Assembly (NCBI RefSeq): GCF_001399755.1
Contig: NZ_LJCP01000011.1
Coordinates: 186,001-250,000, forward strand
DNA length: 64,000 bases
Source: Thiohalorhabdus denitrificans
Lineage (GTDB): Bacteria > Pseudomonadota > Gammaproteobacteria > Thiohalorhabdales > Thiohalorhabdaceae
Direction: 5' to 3'
The notes under the pieces: model-generated
Seen by the model: only the letters and a program-made list of their open reading frames with translations
What the model was told of the DNA's origin: nothing
Database searches by the model: none
Translations under genes and position numbers: made by a program
Shown: in pieces, positions 43,723-54,616 of the stretch
Layout of the letters: every line of letters begins with the position of its first letter
How positions within the stretch are numbered: the stretch's first letter is position 1

Positions 43723-44604
43723 TCAAAAGATCCGTTCTTCGAGGATGTTCAACAGGTACTCGCCGTACCCGTTCTTGGCTAGCGGCGCGGCGAGCTCGCG
43801 GACTTGGTCGGCGTCGATGAACCCCATGCGGTAGGCCGTCTCCTCCGGGGAGGCAACCTTGAGGCCCTGGCGCTTCTCCATGGTCTCGATGAAGGTTGCT
43901 GCCTCGATCAGAGATTCGTGGGTGCCGGTGTCCAGCCAGGCCATGCCCCGGCCCATGACCTCCACCCTTAGCTGCCCGCGCTCCAGGTAGGCCCGGTTCA
44001 CGTCGGTGATCTCCAGCTCACCCCGTTCCGAGGGCTGGATTTCCCTGGCGATCTCCGTGACCTGCTCGTCGTAGAAATACAGCCCTGTAACGGCATAACG
44101 GGACTGTGGGTGGGCGGGCTTCTCCTCCAGGCGGGTGGCTTGGCCGTTTTCGTCGAAGCCCACCACACCATAGCGCTCAGGGTCGTTGACCGGGTAGGCG
44201 AGTACCGTGGCGCCCTCTTCACGTCCCGAGGCCGACTTCAGCAGCCCACGAAGGTCGTGGCCGTGGAAGATGTTATCCCCCAACACCAGGGCACAGGGAT
44301 GACCATCGATGAAATCCTCGCCGATCCGGAATGCCTCGGCCAAGCCATTGGGCTCCGGCTGCACGGCATAGCTCAGCTCCAGTCCCCACTGGCTGCCATC
44401 ACAGAGAAGCCTTTTGAACAGGGGCGTGTCCTCCGGCGTGGAGATGACCAGGATCTCCCGGATTCCCGCCATCATCAGGGTGCACAGGGGGTAGTAGATC
44501 ATGGGCTTGTCGAATACCGGCAGCAGCTGCTTCGACACCGCGTGGGTGATCGGGTACAACCGGGTTCCGCTGCCGCCAGCGAGGATGATGCCCTTGCGTT
44601 TCAT
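43723..44604 (-). CDS. rfbA: Glucose-1-phosphate thymidylyltransferase
   Basis: RmlA makes dTDP-glucose from glucose-1-phosphate and dTTP. The 293-aa enzyme starts [20 protein letters not shown] with the nucleotide-binding signature, then [28 protein letters not shown] and [23 protein letters not shown] at 44604 was chosen from the family start; the frame is open further upstream over rfbD. A degenerate copy of its last 35-40 residues lies past rfbC at 43002-43124. Confidence 0.96.
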   Translation of the reverse strand: MKRKGIILAGGSGTRLYPITHAVSKQLLPVFDKPMIYYPLCTLMMAGIREILVISTPEDTPLFKRLLCDGSQWGLELSYAVQPEPNGLAEAFRIGEDFIDGHPCALVLGDNIFHGHDLRGLLKSASGREEGATVLAYPVNDPERYGVVGFDENGQATRLEEKPAHPQSRYAVTGLYFYDEQVTEIAREIQPSERGELEITDVNRAYLERGQLRVEVMGRGMAWLDTGTHESLIEAATFIETMEKRQGLKVASPEETAYRMGFIDADQVRELAAPLAKNGYGEYLLNILEERIF

Positions 44605-44611
44605 ACCAGCC

Positions 44612-45523
44612 CTATTGCCCTGATTCCCGGTTACCAAGCTCCTTGAGCGCCCGTTCCACCCCAACGCGCCAGTCGGGCCGGGCGATGCCGAAGGTCCGTT
44701 CCAGCCGCTCGCAGTCGAGTCGGCAGTTCTTCGGGCGCTGGGCGGCAGTGGGGAAGCCTTCGGTGCTGATCGGGGCAATGGCGTCGTTGCTCACCTTGAT
44801 CGGCCATCCCATTTCCCGGGCTTGCTCGATAAGGTAGCAGGCGTAGTCGTGCCAGGTGGTCTCCCCGGCAGCCGTGCAGTGGTAGATCCCGGATTTTCCG
44901 GAATCTCCCAGGGCGGTGGGGAGCACTTGGGCGGTGATGTCCGCAACCAGCTCGGCAGGGGTGGGGGCCCCGTACTGGTCATCGATGACCTGTAAGGCCT
45001 CCCGGGAGCAGGCAAGCCGGAGCATGGTCCGTAGGAAATTCTTCCCCCGCGGGGCATAGACCCAGCTGGTGCGCAAGATCAGGTGCTTGCAACCACTGGC
45101 CTGGATGGCCCGGTCGCCTTCCCGCTTTGCCCGTCCGTAGGCGTTCAGAGGCTCGGGCGCATCGCCTTCCCGCCAGGGCCGGTCCCCGGAGCCGTCGTAG
45201 ACGTACTCGGTGGAATAGTGCACCAGCCAGGCTCCACATTCCCTGGCCTCGCGGGCCAGCACGCCCGGGGCCTCGCCGTTAACGGCCATCACCGTTTCGG
45301 GCTCACTTTCCGCGTCGTCCACCGCCGTATAGGCAGCGGCGTTGACCACCACGTCCGGGCTGACGGCCTGGATGGTTTCCGCCAGAGCCTCCGGTCGCGT
45401 GAAGTCCCCGCAAAGGCCTTCACTGCCTTCCTCGTCCAACGATACAAGCTGGCCAATAGGGGCAAGCGCCCGCTCGAGCTCCCAGCCGATTTGCCCAGTG
45501 CGGCCAAACAAGAGGATTTTCAT
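44612..45523 (-). CDS. rfbD: dTDP-4-dehydrorhamnose reductase
   Basis: RmlD makes dTDP-L-rhamnose with NADPH. The 303-aa Rossmann protein has [34 protein letters not shown], the active-site region [20 protein letters not shown] and [12 protein letters not shown] (Y-x3-K). The ATG overlaps the rfbB stop by 4 bases (ATGA), so the pair is coupled. It is 7 bases from rfbA. Confidence 0.96.
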   Translation of the reverse strand: MKILLFGRTGQIGWELERALAPIGQLVSLDEEGSEGLCGDFTRPEALAETIQAVSPDVVVNAAAYTAVDDAESEPETVMAVNGEAPGVLAREARECGAWLVHYSTEYVYDGSGDRPWREGDAPEPLNAYGRAKREGDRAIQASGCKHLILRTSWVYAPRGKNFLRTMLRLACSREALQVIDDQYGAPTPAELVADITAQVLPTALGDSGKSGIYHCTAAGETTWHDYACYLIEQAREMGWPIKVSNDAIAPISTEGFPTAAQRPKNCRLDCERLERTFGIARPDWRVGVERALKELGNRESGQ

Positions 45524-46596
45524 TTTTCCATGACTCGATGCCGGTAGTTGGTTTCCATCCAGGCCCGATACTCGCCTGTGCGAACCCGGTCCAACCATTG
45601 TTGGTTATCCAGGTACCATTGCACGGTTTTCTCCAGGCCGGACTCGAAGGACTCTTTGGGGGCCCAGCCAAGCTCCCTAGCGATCCGGGAATCATCTATT
45701 GCATAGCGCCGGTCGTGGCCGGGACGGTCGGGGACGAACTCGATCAGGCGCTCGTAGGCATAATCGGGATGAGGACATAGCCTGTTCAGGATCTGGCAGA
45801 CGGTCTGGACCACCTTCAGATTGGCCCGCTCGCAGCGCCCCCCGATGTTGTAGGTTCGACCTACTCGCCCATTCTCCAGAACCAACCGTAGCGCCCTGGC
45901 ATGGTCCTCCACGTAGAGCCAATCCCGGATGTTCTCCCCGTTGCCGTATACGGGCAGGGACCGTCCCTCCACTGCGTTGAGGATCATTAGCGGAATGAGC
46001 TTCTCGGGGAACTGGTAGGGCCCGTAATTGTTGGAGCAGTTGGTGATAAGGATAGGCAGCCCGTAGGTCTGGTGCCAGGCGCGCACCAGATGGTCGCTGG
46101 CGGCCTTGCTGGCCGAGTAAGGGGAGCTGGGGGCGTACGGGGTCTGCTCGCTAAAAGGAGGCTCATCCGGGCCGAGGTCGCCGTAGACCTCGTCGGTAGA
46201 GACGTGGTGGAACCGGAAGCGGTCCCTGGCCGCGCCTTCAAAACCCTCCCAGTGGGCCCGGGCGGCCTCCAGCAGGTTCTGGGTACCGGTGACGTTGGTC
46301 TCCACAAACGCGGCCGGGCCTTCGATGGAGCGGTCCACATGGGACTCGGCGGCCAGGTGCATGACCGCATCCGGCCGATGGTCACGGAACAGCCGCTCCA
46401 CGGCGGCCCGGTCGCGGATGTCCACCTGCTCGAAGCGGTGGCGGGGATGGTCCCGGGCCGGTCCGAGGGATTCCAGGTTGCCGGCGTAGGTCAGTGCGTC
46501 GGCGTTGATAACCGTGGCCTCGGTCTCGTCGATGAGCTGGCGGACCACCGCCGAGCCGATGAAGCCAGCGCCGCCGGTAACAAGGATCCGCTTCAT
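45520..46596 (-). CDS. rfbB: dTDP-glucose 4,6-dehydratase
   Basis: RmlB converts dTDP-glucose to dTDP-4-keto-6-deoxyglucose. The 358-aa SDR enzyme has [66 protein letters not shown] (Y-x3-K) and [16 protein letters not shown]. The start at 46596 overlaps the stop of the upstream epimerase gene by 4 bases (ATGA). It is a standard-length enzyme. Confidence 0.96.
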   Translation of the reverse strand: MKRILVTGGAGFIGSAVVRQLIDETEATVINADALTYAGNLESLGPARDHPRHRFEQVDIRDRAAVERLFRDHRPDAVMHLAAESHVDRSIEGPAAFVETNVTGTQNLLEAARAHWEGFEGAARDRFRFHHVSTDEVYGDLGPDEPPFSEQTPYAPSSPYSASKAASDHLVRAWHQTYGLPILITNCSNNYGPYQFPEKLIPLMILNAVEGRSLPVYGNGENIRDWLYVEDHARALRLVLENGRVGRTYNIGGRCERANLKVVQTVCQILNRLCPHPDYAYERLIEFVPDRPGHDRRYAIDDSRIARELGWAPKESFESGLEKTVQWYLDNQQWLDRVRTGEYRAWMETNYRHRVMEK

Positions 46597-47621
46597 TGGG
46601 CCACCTTCCCCGCCGTTTCCCCGTAGTACCCCAGATACCACTCCACGAACCGCGCCACCCCCTCTTCCACGGGGGTAGTTGGCTCGTACCCCACATCCGC
46701 CTTGAGGTCGGCGACATCGGCGTAGGTGTCGGGGACGTCGCCGGGCTGCAGGGGCAGGAGGTTCTTCCCCGCCTCCCGGCCCAGGTTTTCCTCCAGCACC
46801 TCGATGTAGCGCATGAGTTCCACGGGGCGATGGGCGCCGATGTTGTAGACGCGGTAAGGCGCGGCGCTGGTGCCCGGATCCGGGTCGGCGCCGCTCCATT
46901 CCGGGTTGGGCTCGGCCGGGTTGTCCAGGGTGCGGATCACGCCCTCGACGATGTCGTCGATGTAGGTGAAGTCCCGACGGTGGTTGCCGTAGTTGAAGAC
47001 CTCGATGGGCTCCCCGGCCAGGATCTTCTTGGTGAACAGGAACAGCGCCATGTCCGGCCGGCCCCAGGGGCCGTAGACGGTGAAGAAGCGCAGACCGGTG
47101 GTGGGCAGGCCGTAGAGGTGGCTGTAGGTGTGGGCCATCAGCTCGTTGGCCTTCTTGCTGGCCGCGTACAGGGACAGCGGATGGTCCACGTTGTCGTGGA
47201 TGGAGAAGGGCATCTCCGTGTTGGCGCCGTAGACGGACGAGGAGCTGGCGAACACCAGGTGCTCCACGCCGTTGTGGCGGCAGCCTTCCAGGACGTTGGT
47301 GAATCCGACCAGATTGGTGTCCACGTAGGCGTGGGGGTTCTCCAGGGAGTAGCGCACTCCGGCCTGGGCGGCCAGGTTCACCGCCCGCTGGGGCTGGTGC
47401 TGCCGGAACACCCGCGCCATGGCCTCGCGGTCCTCCAGGCTGACGCGCTCCTCGGTGAAGCCGGCGTAGTCCTGGATGCGCCGCAGGCGGTCTTCCTTGA
47501 GGGTGGGGTCGTAGTAGTCGTTGACGTTGTCCACACCCACCACTTCGTCGCCGCGCTCGAGCAGGCGCAGGGCGAGGGCGTTGCCGATAAAACCAGCGGT
47601 TCCGGTGACCAGAATCTTCAA
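46593..47621 (-). CDS. UDP-glucuronate 4-epimerase-like NAD-dependent epimerase
   Basis: The 342-aa SDR-family epimerase has [39 protein letters not shown] (the UDP-sugar loop typical of GlcA 4-epimerases), [30 protein letters not shown] and [13 protein letters not shown] (Y-x3-K). It probably gives UDP-galacturonate or a 2-acetamido analogue. It follows the UDP-sugar dehydrogenase by 18 bases, the substrate-supplying neighbour; together they point to an acidic sugar in the polymer. A role on UDP-GlcNAcA is possible because the dehydrogenase resembles TviB. Confidence 0.9.
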   Translation of the reverse strand: MKILVTGTAGFIGNALALRLLERGDEVVGVDNVNDYYDPTLKEDRLRRIQDYAGFTEERVSLEDREAMARVFRQHQPQRAVNLAAQAGVRYSLENPHAYVDTNLVGFTNVLEGCRHNGVEHLVFASSSSVYGANTEMPFSIHDNVDHPLSLYAASKKANELMAHTYSHLYGLPTTGLRFFTVYGPWGRPDMALFLFTKKILAGEPIEVFNYGNHRRDFTYIDDIVEGVIRTLDNPAEPNPEWSGADPDPGTSAAPYRVYNIGAHRPVELMRYIEVLEENLGREAGKNLLPLQPGDVPDTYADVADLKADVGYEPTTPVEEGVARFVEWYLGYYGETAGKVAQ

Positions 47622-47639
47622 ACTATGCCCCTTGGGAAA

Positions 47640-48941
47640 TTACAGACGGAGGTCCGAGGCCTCGCGGGGGAAGGCGGATTTCACGTCGAACAGGACGGCT
47701 TCCGGCATGCCCAGCTCGCGGACGCCTTCCGGGCCCATCTCCAGGAATTCCTGGTGAGGAACGGCTAGGATCAGGGCGTCGTACTGCCCCCTCCCGGGCG
47801 GCTCGGCCAGGGGGGTCAGGCCGTACTCTTCCTCAGCCTCCCGGGTATCAACCCAGGGGTCCCATACGTCCACCTTGGCGTGGTAGTCGGCCAGGTTGTC
47901 GACGATGTCCACCACCCGGGTGTTGCGCAGGTCCGGGCAGTTCTCCTTGAAGGTCAGGCCCATGACCAGGATGCGCGAACCCACCACGGGGAAGCCCCGC
48001 TTGATCATGCACTTGATGGTGGCGTCGGCGATGTAGGGGCCCATGCCGTCGTTGATGCGCCGCCCGGCGAGGATCATCTCCGGGTGGTGGCCGATCTCTT
48101 GGGCCTTGTGCGTTAGGTAGTAGGGGTCCACGCCGATGCAGTGGCCGCCCACCAGGCCCGGGCGGAACGGCAGGAAGTTCCATTTGGTGCCGGCGGCGGC
48201 CAGGACTTCCTCCGTATCAATACCGAGGCGGTTGAACAACAGGGCCAGCTCGTTCACCAGGGCGATGTTCACGTCGCGCTGGGTGTTTTCGATGACCTTG
48301 GCGGCCTCGGCCACCTGGATGGAGGAGGCCTGGTGGGTGCCGGCGGTGACCACCCGGCCATACAGCTCGTCCACGAACTCCGCCGTCTTGGGGGTGGAGC
48401 CGGCGGTGACCTTGGGGATGGAGGTGAGCCGGTGGTTCTTGTCGCCCGGATTGATGCGCTCCGGGCTGTAGCCCACGAAGAAGTCCCGATTGAAGGCAAG
48501 CCCCGAGGCTTCCTCCAGCACGGGGACGCACACCTCCTCCGTGGCCCCCGGGTAGACCGTGGACTCAAAGACCACCACGTCGCCGGCCTGGAGGTGGCGG
48601 CCCACCGTCTCGCTGGCCTTGCGCAGGGGACCCAGGTCCGGGTTCTTGTGGGCGTCCACCGGGGTCGGGACGGTGACGATATGGACGTTGCAGGCGTCCA
48701 GGGCCGCCTCGTCGGCGGAGAAGGTAAGGCTCTCGGCGGCCGCCAGGTCCTCGGAAGGCACCTCCCGTGTCCGGTCGTGGCCCGCTTGCAGCTCCTCGAT
48801 GCGCTCGGGGCTGACGTCGAAGCCCACGGTTCGATACAGGCGGCCGAGCGCCGCGGCCAGGGGCAGGCCCACGTAGCCCAGCCCGATCACGCCGATCACT
48901 GGCTGCTGCGGTTTTTCGAACAGGTCTTCTGAATGGGCCAT
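47640..48941 (-). CDS. Nucleotide-sugar 6-dehydrogenase, TviB/WbpA-like
   Basis: The 433-aa UDP-glucose/GDP-mannose dehydrogenase family member has [55 protein letters not shown] and the catalytic-Cys region [20 protein letters not shown], ending [40 protein letters not shown] is the pattern of the UDP-HexNAc dehydrogenase branch (TviB, WbpO) rather than plain UDP-glucose dehydrogenase. It makes an uronic acid for the epimerase next door. Start 48941; 11 bases after wzc. Confidence 0.9.
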   Translation of the reverse strand: MAHSEDLFEKPQQPVIGVIGLGYVGLPLAAALGRLYRTVGFDVSPERIEELQAGHDRTREVPSEDLAAAESLTFSADEAALDACNVHIVTVPTPVDAHKNPDLGPLRKASETVGRHLQAGDVVVFESTVYPGATEEVCVPVLEEASGLAFNRDFFVGYSPERINPGDKNHRLTSIPKVTAGSTPKTAEFVDELYGRVVTAGTHQASSIQVAEAAKVIENTQRDVNIALVNELALLFNRLGIDTEEVLAAAGTKWNFLPFRPGLVGGHCIGVDPYYLTHKAQEIGHHPEMILAGRRINDGMGPYIADATIKCMIKRGFPVVGSRILVMGLTFKENCPDLRNTRVVDIVDNLADYHAKVDVWDPWVDTREAEEEYGLTPLAEPPGRGQYDALILAVPHQEFLEMGPEGVRELGMPEAVLFDVKSAFPREASDLRL

Positions 48942-48952
48942 TTCTTGCCGGC

Positions 48953-51157
48953 TTACTCGTATTTGTAGTTGTAGTAGCGGTAGCCGCCGTAGGCGCCGTA
49001 CTTGCCGTAGCCTTCCTGGGGCCGCAGGTCGTTGTAGACCAGGCCGCTGATGCTGACGCCGTGCTGGCTGGCGCGCCTCTCCGCGGCCTCCACTTCCGCC
49101 AGGTTGGTAACCCCGCCGCGCACCACCATGAACATGGCCCCACCCTGGGCGCCCACCAGGGTGGCGTCGGTTACCGGGATCAGCGGCGCGGTATCCACGA
49201 GAACCAGGTCATATTCCTGCTGGGCCCGGGCCAGGAAATCGATGAAGCCCTGGCTGATGAGTAGCTCGGTGGGGTTCGGCGGCAGGGTCCCGGAGGACAC
49301 GACCGTCAGGTTGTCCGTAAGGGGGGTCTTGATCTGGTCCTCGGTGGCCTCGCCGGCGAGGAAATCCGTCAGGCCGGGGCTGCGCTCCCGGTCCAGGTAG
49401 TAGTGCAGGTGCCCCTTGCGGAGGTCGGCGTCGATCACCAGGACCTTCTGTCCGGTTTCCGCCACCAGGCTGGCGAGGTTAATGGTGATGAAGGTCTTGC
49501 CGGAGGAGGGAATGGGGCTGGTAATGGTCACCACCTTCCGGTCCGACTCCAGCAGGGCGAAGGCCAGGCTGGTGCGCAGGCTGCGCAGGGCCTCCACGGT
49601 GGGGTCCGTGGGGTCCTTTACCGCCAGAATGGGCAGGAACTTCTTGCCGCGCTTGAGGCGCTTGGCGGCGCGCTCCTGGTCACGGTTGTGCGGCACCACG
49701 GCGAAAATCGGCAGGCCCAGCTTCTGGGACAGGGAGTCGGGGTCCTGGATGCCCGTGCGCAGGGCCTTGCGCAGGAAGACCAGGGCGCTACCGCCTATAA
49801 GGCCCACCACCCCCGCGGCCAGGAATATCAAGGGTCGATTGGGCCCGGAGGGCCGCTCGGGTAGTATCGCCTCGTCCACGATGCGCACGTTGCCGATGGT
49901 GCCCGCCTTGGAGAGGCGCAGCTCCTGGGACTTGTTGAGCAGGCTGGTGTAGAGCTCCTGCTGGACCTCCACGTCCCGCTTCAGGCGCAGCAGCTCCTGC
50001 TGGGTGTCCGGCAGCCCTTGGATCCGGCTCTGCAGCTGTTCCTTGTTCTGCTCCAGCTCCCGGCGCTTGCGCTCCATGGACTGCATGGTGGGGTGCTGCT
50101 CCCCGAGCTTCTGGCCTACCTCGGCGCGCTCCATCTCCAGCTCGGAGATGCGGTTTTCCACTTCCACCACGCGGTCGAGGATGGTCTGGGTCTCGGCCGT
50201 GATGTCCACGGCGCTGTTTTCCTGGCGGAAGGTATTCAGCTTGTTCTCGGCGGTGCGGAGCTTCTCCTTGAGCCGGGGGAGCTGCTCCTGCAGGAAGTTG
50301 AGGCTCTCCTCCGCCTCGGCGGAGCGGCGCTCCACATTCTGCTGCTGGTAAAAGCGGGCTACGGAGTCGAGGATCTGACCGATGCGCTCCGGGTCCTCGC
50401 CCTCCATGGAGAGCTGGAGGATGCCCGTGTCCTGGCCCTTCTCCTGGACCTGCAAGCGGTCCTGGAGGCCGGATACGGCGGCCAGCCAGCTCCGCTGCCG
50501 AATGGTGAAGGTGGTCCCGGGCCGGGCCTTGAGGCGGGAAACGAAGAGGTCGATCCGGGGAGACTCGGACTGGGCGGGCTGGCCCACACGGCCCTCCAGG
50601 AGGACCCTGTCCGGTCCCTGGCGTAAGCGGTAGCGGCCTTCTTCCCCTGCAACAAGGGTAAGGTCGCGGCCCTTGAGGGCGTCGTCCACCTCCAGGCGCT
50701 TGACCTCGATCTCTTCCCCGCCCCAGGCGTAACTGTCCAGGCCGAACCAGGGCTCGGCCAATCCATTCTGTGGGTTCGCCTCTCTGGCCAGGTACCCGCC
50801 GACATAGGGGAAATGATTGGGCTCGGCCAGGATGTCCAGATCCAGGTCCTCCACGGCCTTGGATAGGACGTTTCGCGACTTGAGGATCTGGATCTGAGTG
50901 GCCGTCGGGCCCCGGTCATTGACCATCATGCCCTGCGGGGAGTCGGAGAGCAGGCTCTGTACGCCACCGTCCTCGGTCTCCACCTGGATCATGGCGTTGG
51001 ACTTGTAGACCGGCGCCGGCAGCTGGGCCATGACCAGCCCGACCGCCAGGGCGAGCGCCGTTACCCCAACGATCAGCCACTTGCCCTCCAGAAGGGTGGC
51101 CACCACCTGCTGGAGATCGAACTCGTCATCCCTGGGCGGGGTCGGGGCATTACTCAA
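48953..51157 (-). CDS. wzc: Tyrosine-protein kinase/chain-length regulator Wzc
   Basis: The 734-aa inner-membrane protein has the Wzz-type N domain with helix TM1 ([20 protein letters not shown]), a long periplasmic coiled coil ([20 protein letters not shown]), TM2 ([20 protein letters not shown]) and a cytoplasmic BY-kinase. Kinase motifs are Walker [18 protein letters not shown], Walker A' [12 protein letters not shown] and Walker [11 protein letters not shown]. The tail [18 protein letters not shown] has eight Tyr for autophosphorylation. Wzb next door would dephosphorylate it. It controls polymer length and export through Wza, which overlaps it by 8 bases. Confidence 0.95.
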   Translation of the reverse strand: MSNAPTPPRDDEFDLQQVVATLLEGKWLIVGVTALALAVGLVMAQLPAPVYKSNAMIQVETEDGGVQSLLSDSPQGMMVNDRGPTATQIQILKSRNVLSKAVEDLDLDILAEPNHFPYVGGYLAREANPQNGLAEPWFGLDSYAWGGEEIEVKRLEVDDALKGRDLTLVAGEEGRYRLRQGPDRVLLEGRVGQPAQSESPRIDLFVSRLKARPGTTFTIRQRSWLAAVSGLQDRLQVQEKGQDTGILQLSMEGEDPERIGQILDSVARFYQQQNVERRSAEAEESLNFLQEQLPRLKEKLRTAENKLNTFRQENSAVDITAETQTILDRVVEVENRISELEMERAEVGQKLGEQHPTMQSMERKRRELEQNKEQLQSRIQGLPDTQQELLRLKRDVEVQQELYTSLLNKSQELRLSKAGTIGNVRIVDEAILPERPSGPNRPLIFLAAGVVGLIGGSALVFLRKALRTGIQDPDSLSQKLGLPIFAVVPHNRDQERAAKRLKRGKKFLPILAVKDPTDPTVEALRSLRTSLAFALLESDRKVVTITSPIPSSGKTFITINLASLVAETGQKVLVIDADLRKGHLHYYLDRERSPGLTDFLAGEATEDQIKTPLTDNLTVVSSGTLPPNPTELLISQGFIDFLARAQQEYDLVLVDTAPLIPVTDATLVGAQGGAMFMVVRGGVTNLAEVEAAERRASQHGVSISGLVYNDLRPQEGYGKYGAYGGYRYYNYKYE

Positions 51158-52361
51158 TATCGAAACCCTCGGACAGGATGCGCAGCTGGTAGGCCGCCCG
51201 CACGGTGGGCAGGATCTGGCCGATCAGGCGGTTCCAGCGCACCAGGCCGGAGGTGGCCACGTAGACCACGTCCCGGGGCTGCAGTTGGAACTGGTCGGCA
51301 AGCACCATGGAGGCAGCCGCCCGGGCATCGAGATGGAACACCTTGGGCTTGATCCGCGGCGCCCCCCCTTCCTCGGTCTCCTGGGGCACGCCGCGAATGA
51401 CGTAGAGCCCGTAGGCGTAGGCGGCTTCGGAATCGAAGCCCTTCGCCTGGGCGACGGCCTCTGCCAGGGTCATCTCGCCCTGGTGCATGAGCACGGAGGA
51501 CTGCTCGTTGAATTCGCCCAGGACGAAGACCTTGTTGTCGCTGTTGTCGGGCACGTACAGGACGTCGCCGTCGCGCAGGAGGCGGTTGCCTTCCCCGGTG
51601 GAGTACAGCTCGAGCAGGTCGATGCGGTGCTGTTGGCCGTCCCGTGTCAGGATGGCGGTGCGCTGGTCGGCGCCGTAGCTCTGGCTACCGCCACCTCCGC
51701 CGGAACCGCCGCCTCCCTGGCCGGCGGTCTGCATGCCGCCCGCCTGGTTGATGGCGTCCATTACCGTCAGGGGGACGTTGGTGATGGGCTGGATGCCCGG
51801 CTCGTTGACCTTGCCCGTGACGTAGACCTTCTTGCTGCGGAAGGCCACCACCCGCACGCCCACCTGCGGCGATTCGATGTAGGGCGCGAGGCCCTCGGCG
51901 ATGGTCTCGCGGATCTCGCCGGTGGTGCGCCCGGCGACGCGCACCTCGCCGACGAACGGGAAGAAGATGGTGCCATCCTTGCTGACCTGCTGGCCCATCT
52001 GCTCGATGTCCTGGAACTGCCCCATGGGGTTGGACAGCTCCGGGTGGTTCCAGACCACGATGTTCAGGACGTCGTCCGGCCCCACCCGGTATTGGTACTC
52101 CTCCATCCGCTCCTGGAAGGTGCGCTCCCCGTCATCGCCTTCCTGGACCTGCTTGCGCCGCATCTCCAGCAGGGTTTCGGGGTTGATGGGGATGATCTCG
52201 GGGGGCGCCCCGCCCTCCCCTTCCGGACCGCCCTCGCCGTACCATTGGCTCTCGTCCTGGGCAACGCTCTGGATGCCCGTGGTGTACGCGCAGCCGCTGA
52301 TCAGGAGCGGCATGAGGGCCAGGGCCAGGCGGGCAATGGGTGTTCGGGTCGTCTGGGTCAC
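51150..52361 (-). CDS. wza: Outer-membrane polysaccharide export lipoprotein Wza
   Basis: The 403-aa export channel has a lipobox LLISGC (Cys24), the PES domain (YQYRVGPDDVLNIVVWNHPE) and two SLBB-type repeats (KVYVTGKVNEPGIQPITNVP; VFVLGEFNEQSSVL). The usual C-terminal amphipathic helix forms the outer-membrane exit (SGLVRWNRLIGQILPTVRAA). A Gly/Ser-rich loop (GQGGGGSGGGGGSQS) inserted near residue 215-230 within SLBB1 is unusual. It overlaps wzc by 8 bases. Confidence 0.95.
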   Translation of the reverse strand: MTQTTRTPIARLALALMPLLISGCAYTTGIQSVAQDESQWYGEGGPEGEGGAPPEIIPINPETLLEMRRKQVQEGDDGERTFQERMEEYQYRVGPDDVLNIVVWNHPELSNPMGQFQDIEQMGQQVSKDGTIFFPFVGEVRVAGRTTGEIRETIAEGLAPYIESPQVGVRVVAFRSKKVYVTGKVNEPGIQPITNVPLTVMDAINQAGGMQTAGQGGGGSGGGGGSQSYGADQRTAILTRDGQQHRIDLLELYSTGEGNRLLRDGDVLYVPDNSDNKVFVLGEFNEQSSVLMHQGEMTLAEAVAQAKGFDSEAAYAYGLYVIRGVPQETEEGGAPRIKPKVFHLDARAAASMVLADQFQLQPRDVVYVATSGLVRWNRLIGQILPTVRAAYQLRILSEGFDIE

Positions 52362-52390
52362 GGTTGGCCTGGGTTCATGGGCAATGGGTT

Positions 52391-52840
52391 TTAACCGGCT
52401 TCGGCGGGCAGCAAGCCTTTGGCCTGCCAGTCCCCGAGGCAGGCCTCGATCTCCGCCAGGGCATGCTCGAAGTCCTCGCGGGTGCCCCGGTAGGGGTCCG
52501 GGATGTCCGCTTCCCGCCAGCGTCCCAGCCGGTGGACCCGCCCGCGCACCACCGGAAACTGGGCGTTCAGCCAGTCCACCTGCTCCTGCTCCATGGCCAG
52601 GAGCAGGTCGAACTGCTGGGCCAGCTCCAGGTCGATCTGGCGGGCCTGGTGGCCACCGAGGTCCAGGCCGCGCTCGGCCATCAGGGCCACGGCAACCGGG
52701 TCCGCTTCCCGATCCTGCAGGGCCCCCACCCCGGCCGATTCCACCCGCAGGCGGTCGCCGGCGTGCGCCCGTAGCAGGGCCTCGGCCATGGGGCTGCGGC
52801 AGATGTTGCCGGTGCAGACGATCAGGACGCTGCCGAACAT
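52391..52840 (-). CDS. wzb: Low-molecular-weight protein-tyrosine phosphatase Wzb
   Basis: The 149-aa phosphatase has the P-loop LIVCTGNICRSPMAEALLRA near residue 9 and the acid DPYRGTREDFEHALAEIE loop. It dephosphorylates the tyrosine tail of Wzc, cycling chain growth. It lies between wzi and wza, consistent with a group-1-type capsule export operon. Confidence 0.95.
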   Translation of the reverse strand: MFGSVLIVCTGNICRSPMAEALLRAHAGDRLRVESAGVGALQDREADPVAVALMAERGLDLGGHQARQIDLELAQQFDLLLAMEQEQVDWLNAQFPVVRGRVHRLGRWREADIPDPYRGTREDFEHALAEIEACLGDWQAKGLLPAEAG

Positions 52841-52847
52841 GGCTCCC

Positions 52848-54362
52848 TCATCCGGACCAGCGCCAGCGGAAGAATACGGTACGGTCCGTGTCCGCGGAAT
52901 CCTGGTGCGGGTCTACGCGGTGGACCTCCACGCCCGCCTTGAAGGCGCCATATCCGGTGGGCACCTCCCCGGAGAGGGAGCCGCCGTAGAGATCGGCGCC
53001 TTCCGGGAAGAGCGGATTGCCGCCGGCGCCGTCCCGGTTGATCTTGCCCCATCGCAGGACGGTGTGCCAAGTCATGCCGCTGGACAGCGCGAACACGCCG
53101 CCCAGGCTCGTCAGGGTGGTATCGTTGTCCGCGGAATGCCCCAGGCTGCGGCCCCGGTAGCGGTAGCCGTCCTGGTAGACGTGGTGCTCGTAGCCGGTGT
53201 TGAACAGCACGTTGTTCGGTTGGTCGCTGTCGTACAGGGAGGTCTCCACGGCCTCGGCGTATAGCCGGAAGGTCCCGGAGAGCACCGGCATGGCCCCCCA
53301 GGTCTCCAGGCCCGCCTGGGCCATCCATTTGGTGGGCAGGCCGCCCGCCTCGTCCTCGCCGATGGCCTGGCCGTAGAGGGCCACGGGAAAGCCGGCGTAG
53401 GGCGAGGCCAGCCGGAAGTCGAACCCGGCGAGCTGGTTGCCCGGCTCGTTGTCGGCGTCCACCCCCTCGCTGCCGGGGTTGTCCTGGCCCGCCAGGGCGC
53501 GGCCGAAGGTCTCCAGGTCCTCCGGCCGGCCTTTGCCGCCCCACTGGATGGTGCGGGAGAGGCCGATCTCCAGCACGGGGGCCGGCTGGAAGGCCAGGCG
53601 CATGCCCACCAGGTTGGCCCGGGGCACGCTGCGATCGCTCTCCAGCCGACCCATGAACACGGACAGGTCCCAGGGCCCCAGCCAGCGCAGCACCGGCAGG
53701 TCGAAGGGGTCCGTGTAGTTGCGCTCGATGGCTACGCCCGGCACGGGCCGGGCGTTATTGGACAGGATCAGGCTGCCGCTCCAGCCCGGCCCCCACCAGC
53801 GCGGGATGGCCCCGGCCGTCAGGGTCCAGTTGCCCACCACGGCACCGAGGTAGCTGCCGTCCAGGCGGTAGTCCTTGTCGTCCGGGGCGTCGCGCACCGC
53901 CTGGGCCTGGAGGCGGGCGGCGAAGCGGTCGCCCATCCACTCCACCCTGGCCTCGAGCTCCCCGCGGCCGCGGGGCGTGTCCTCGAAGGTGCGCAGGAGG
54001 ATGGGGTCCTCCAGGACCGCGAGGCTGACCCGGGCATCGCCCATGCCGGTCCGCGCTTCCCTGCGCAGCCGGTCGGCGAGCGTGTTGTGCAGGTCGTAGG
54101 CGGAGATCCCCTGCGGGGCGGACCGCCCGGCGAAGTCCTTGGCCACGTCGGGCAGCGACATGGGCCAGGTGGTGGTCAGCGCATCCGTGCGGCCGGTGTC
54201 CTTGAGGTACTGGACCTGATGCCGGAACCGGATGTCCCCGGGATAGGCGAACGGCCCTGCCTGCGCCAGTCCCGGAAGCGCCCCTCCGAGGAGAACCGCA
54301 CCCAGGCAGACCGCCATGCAGATCCTCTGGGGCAAATGCCTTCGCGGCAAGCTACCTACCAT
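52848..54362 (-). CDS. wzi: Capsule assembly Wzi family protein
   Basis: The approximately 504-aa outer-membrane barrel has a signal peptide (RICMAVCLGAVLLGGALPGLAQAG) and then barrel strands (PRWWGPGWSGSLILSNNARP, the Wzi-family signature; PFDLPVLRWLGPWDLSVFMG), ending VFFRWRWSG. Wzi binds capsule at the cell surface. I prefer ATG 54362 over the GTG at 54392, which would add ten residues. A TATTAT element near 54396-54401 on the minus strand might be the -10 of the whole locus, placing the GTG at the very mRNA start. First gene of the 24-kb polysaccharide block. Confidence 0.9.
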   Translation of the reverse strand: MVGSLPRRHLPQRICMAVCLGAVLLGGALPGLAQAGPFAYPGDIRFRHQVQYLKDTGRTDALTTTWPMSLPDVAKDFAGRSAPQGISAYDLHNTLADRLRREARTGMGDARVSLAVLEDPILLRTFEDTPRGRGELEARVEWMGDRFAARLQAQAVRDAPDDKDYRLDGSYLGAVVGNWTLTAGAIPRWWGPGWSGSLILSNNARPVPGVAIERNYTDPFDLPVLRWLGPWDLSVFMGRLESDRSVPRANLVGMRLAFQPAPVLEIGLSRTIQWGGKGRPEDLETFGRALAGQDNPGSEGVDADNEPGNQLAGFDFRLASPYAGFPVALYGQAIGEDEAGGLPTKWMAQAGLETWGAMPVLSGTFRLYAEAVETSLYDSDQPNNVLFNTGYEHHVYQDGYRYRGRSLGHSADNDTTLTSLGGVFALSSGMTWHTVLRWGKINRDGAGGNPLFPEGADLYGGSLSGEVPTGYGAFKAGVEVHRVDPHQDSADTDRTVFFRWRWSG

Positions 54363-54454
54363 AGAGCCGTTTCCGTACCTCGCTACAGGCACCCAATAAT
54401 ACGGTCATCCGCTGCCCGAGAAAACCGTTCCCTGAACCTACGTAGGGCTATCAC

Positions 54455-54492
54455 ACAAAACCGGGCACCCGAACGCTATCGGATGCCCGGTT
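54455..54492 (-). terminator. Terminator downstream of argG
   Basis: On the minus strand AACCGGGCA pairs with TGCCCGGTT, with an inner CCGA/TCGG pairing, and is followed by TTTGTGTG. It lies 125 bases past the argG stop and upstream of the wzi promoter, insulating the polysaccharide locus. Confidence 0.65.
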
Positions 54493-54616
54493 GGGGATCG
54501 GATTCGGGGGGATTACAAACGGGGAAGGGTAGAGAGTACGTCCGGATACAAGCAATGGATTGGCGGGGACGCCCCCGAACGCCGCAACCGCGACGCCCGG
54601 GAGGGACACCTTGCCT

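Noticed and set aside
49789-49799. Minus-strand GGCGGTAGCG resembling an RfaH ops element
   Set aside because: It lies inside wzc coding sequence rather than upstream of the locus, so it is most likely chance.
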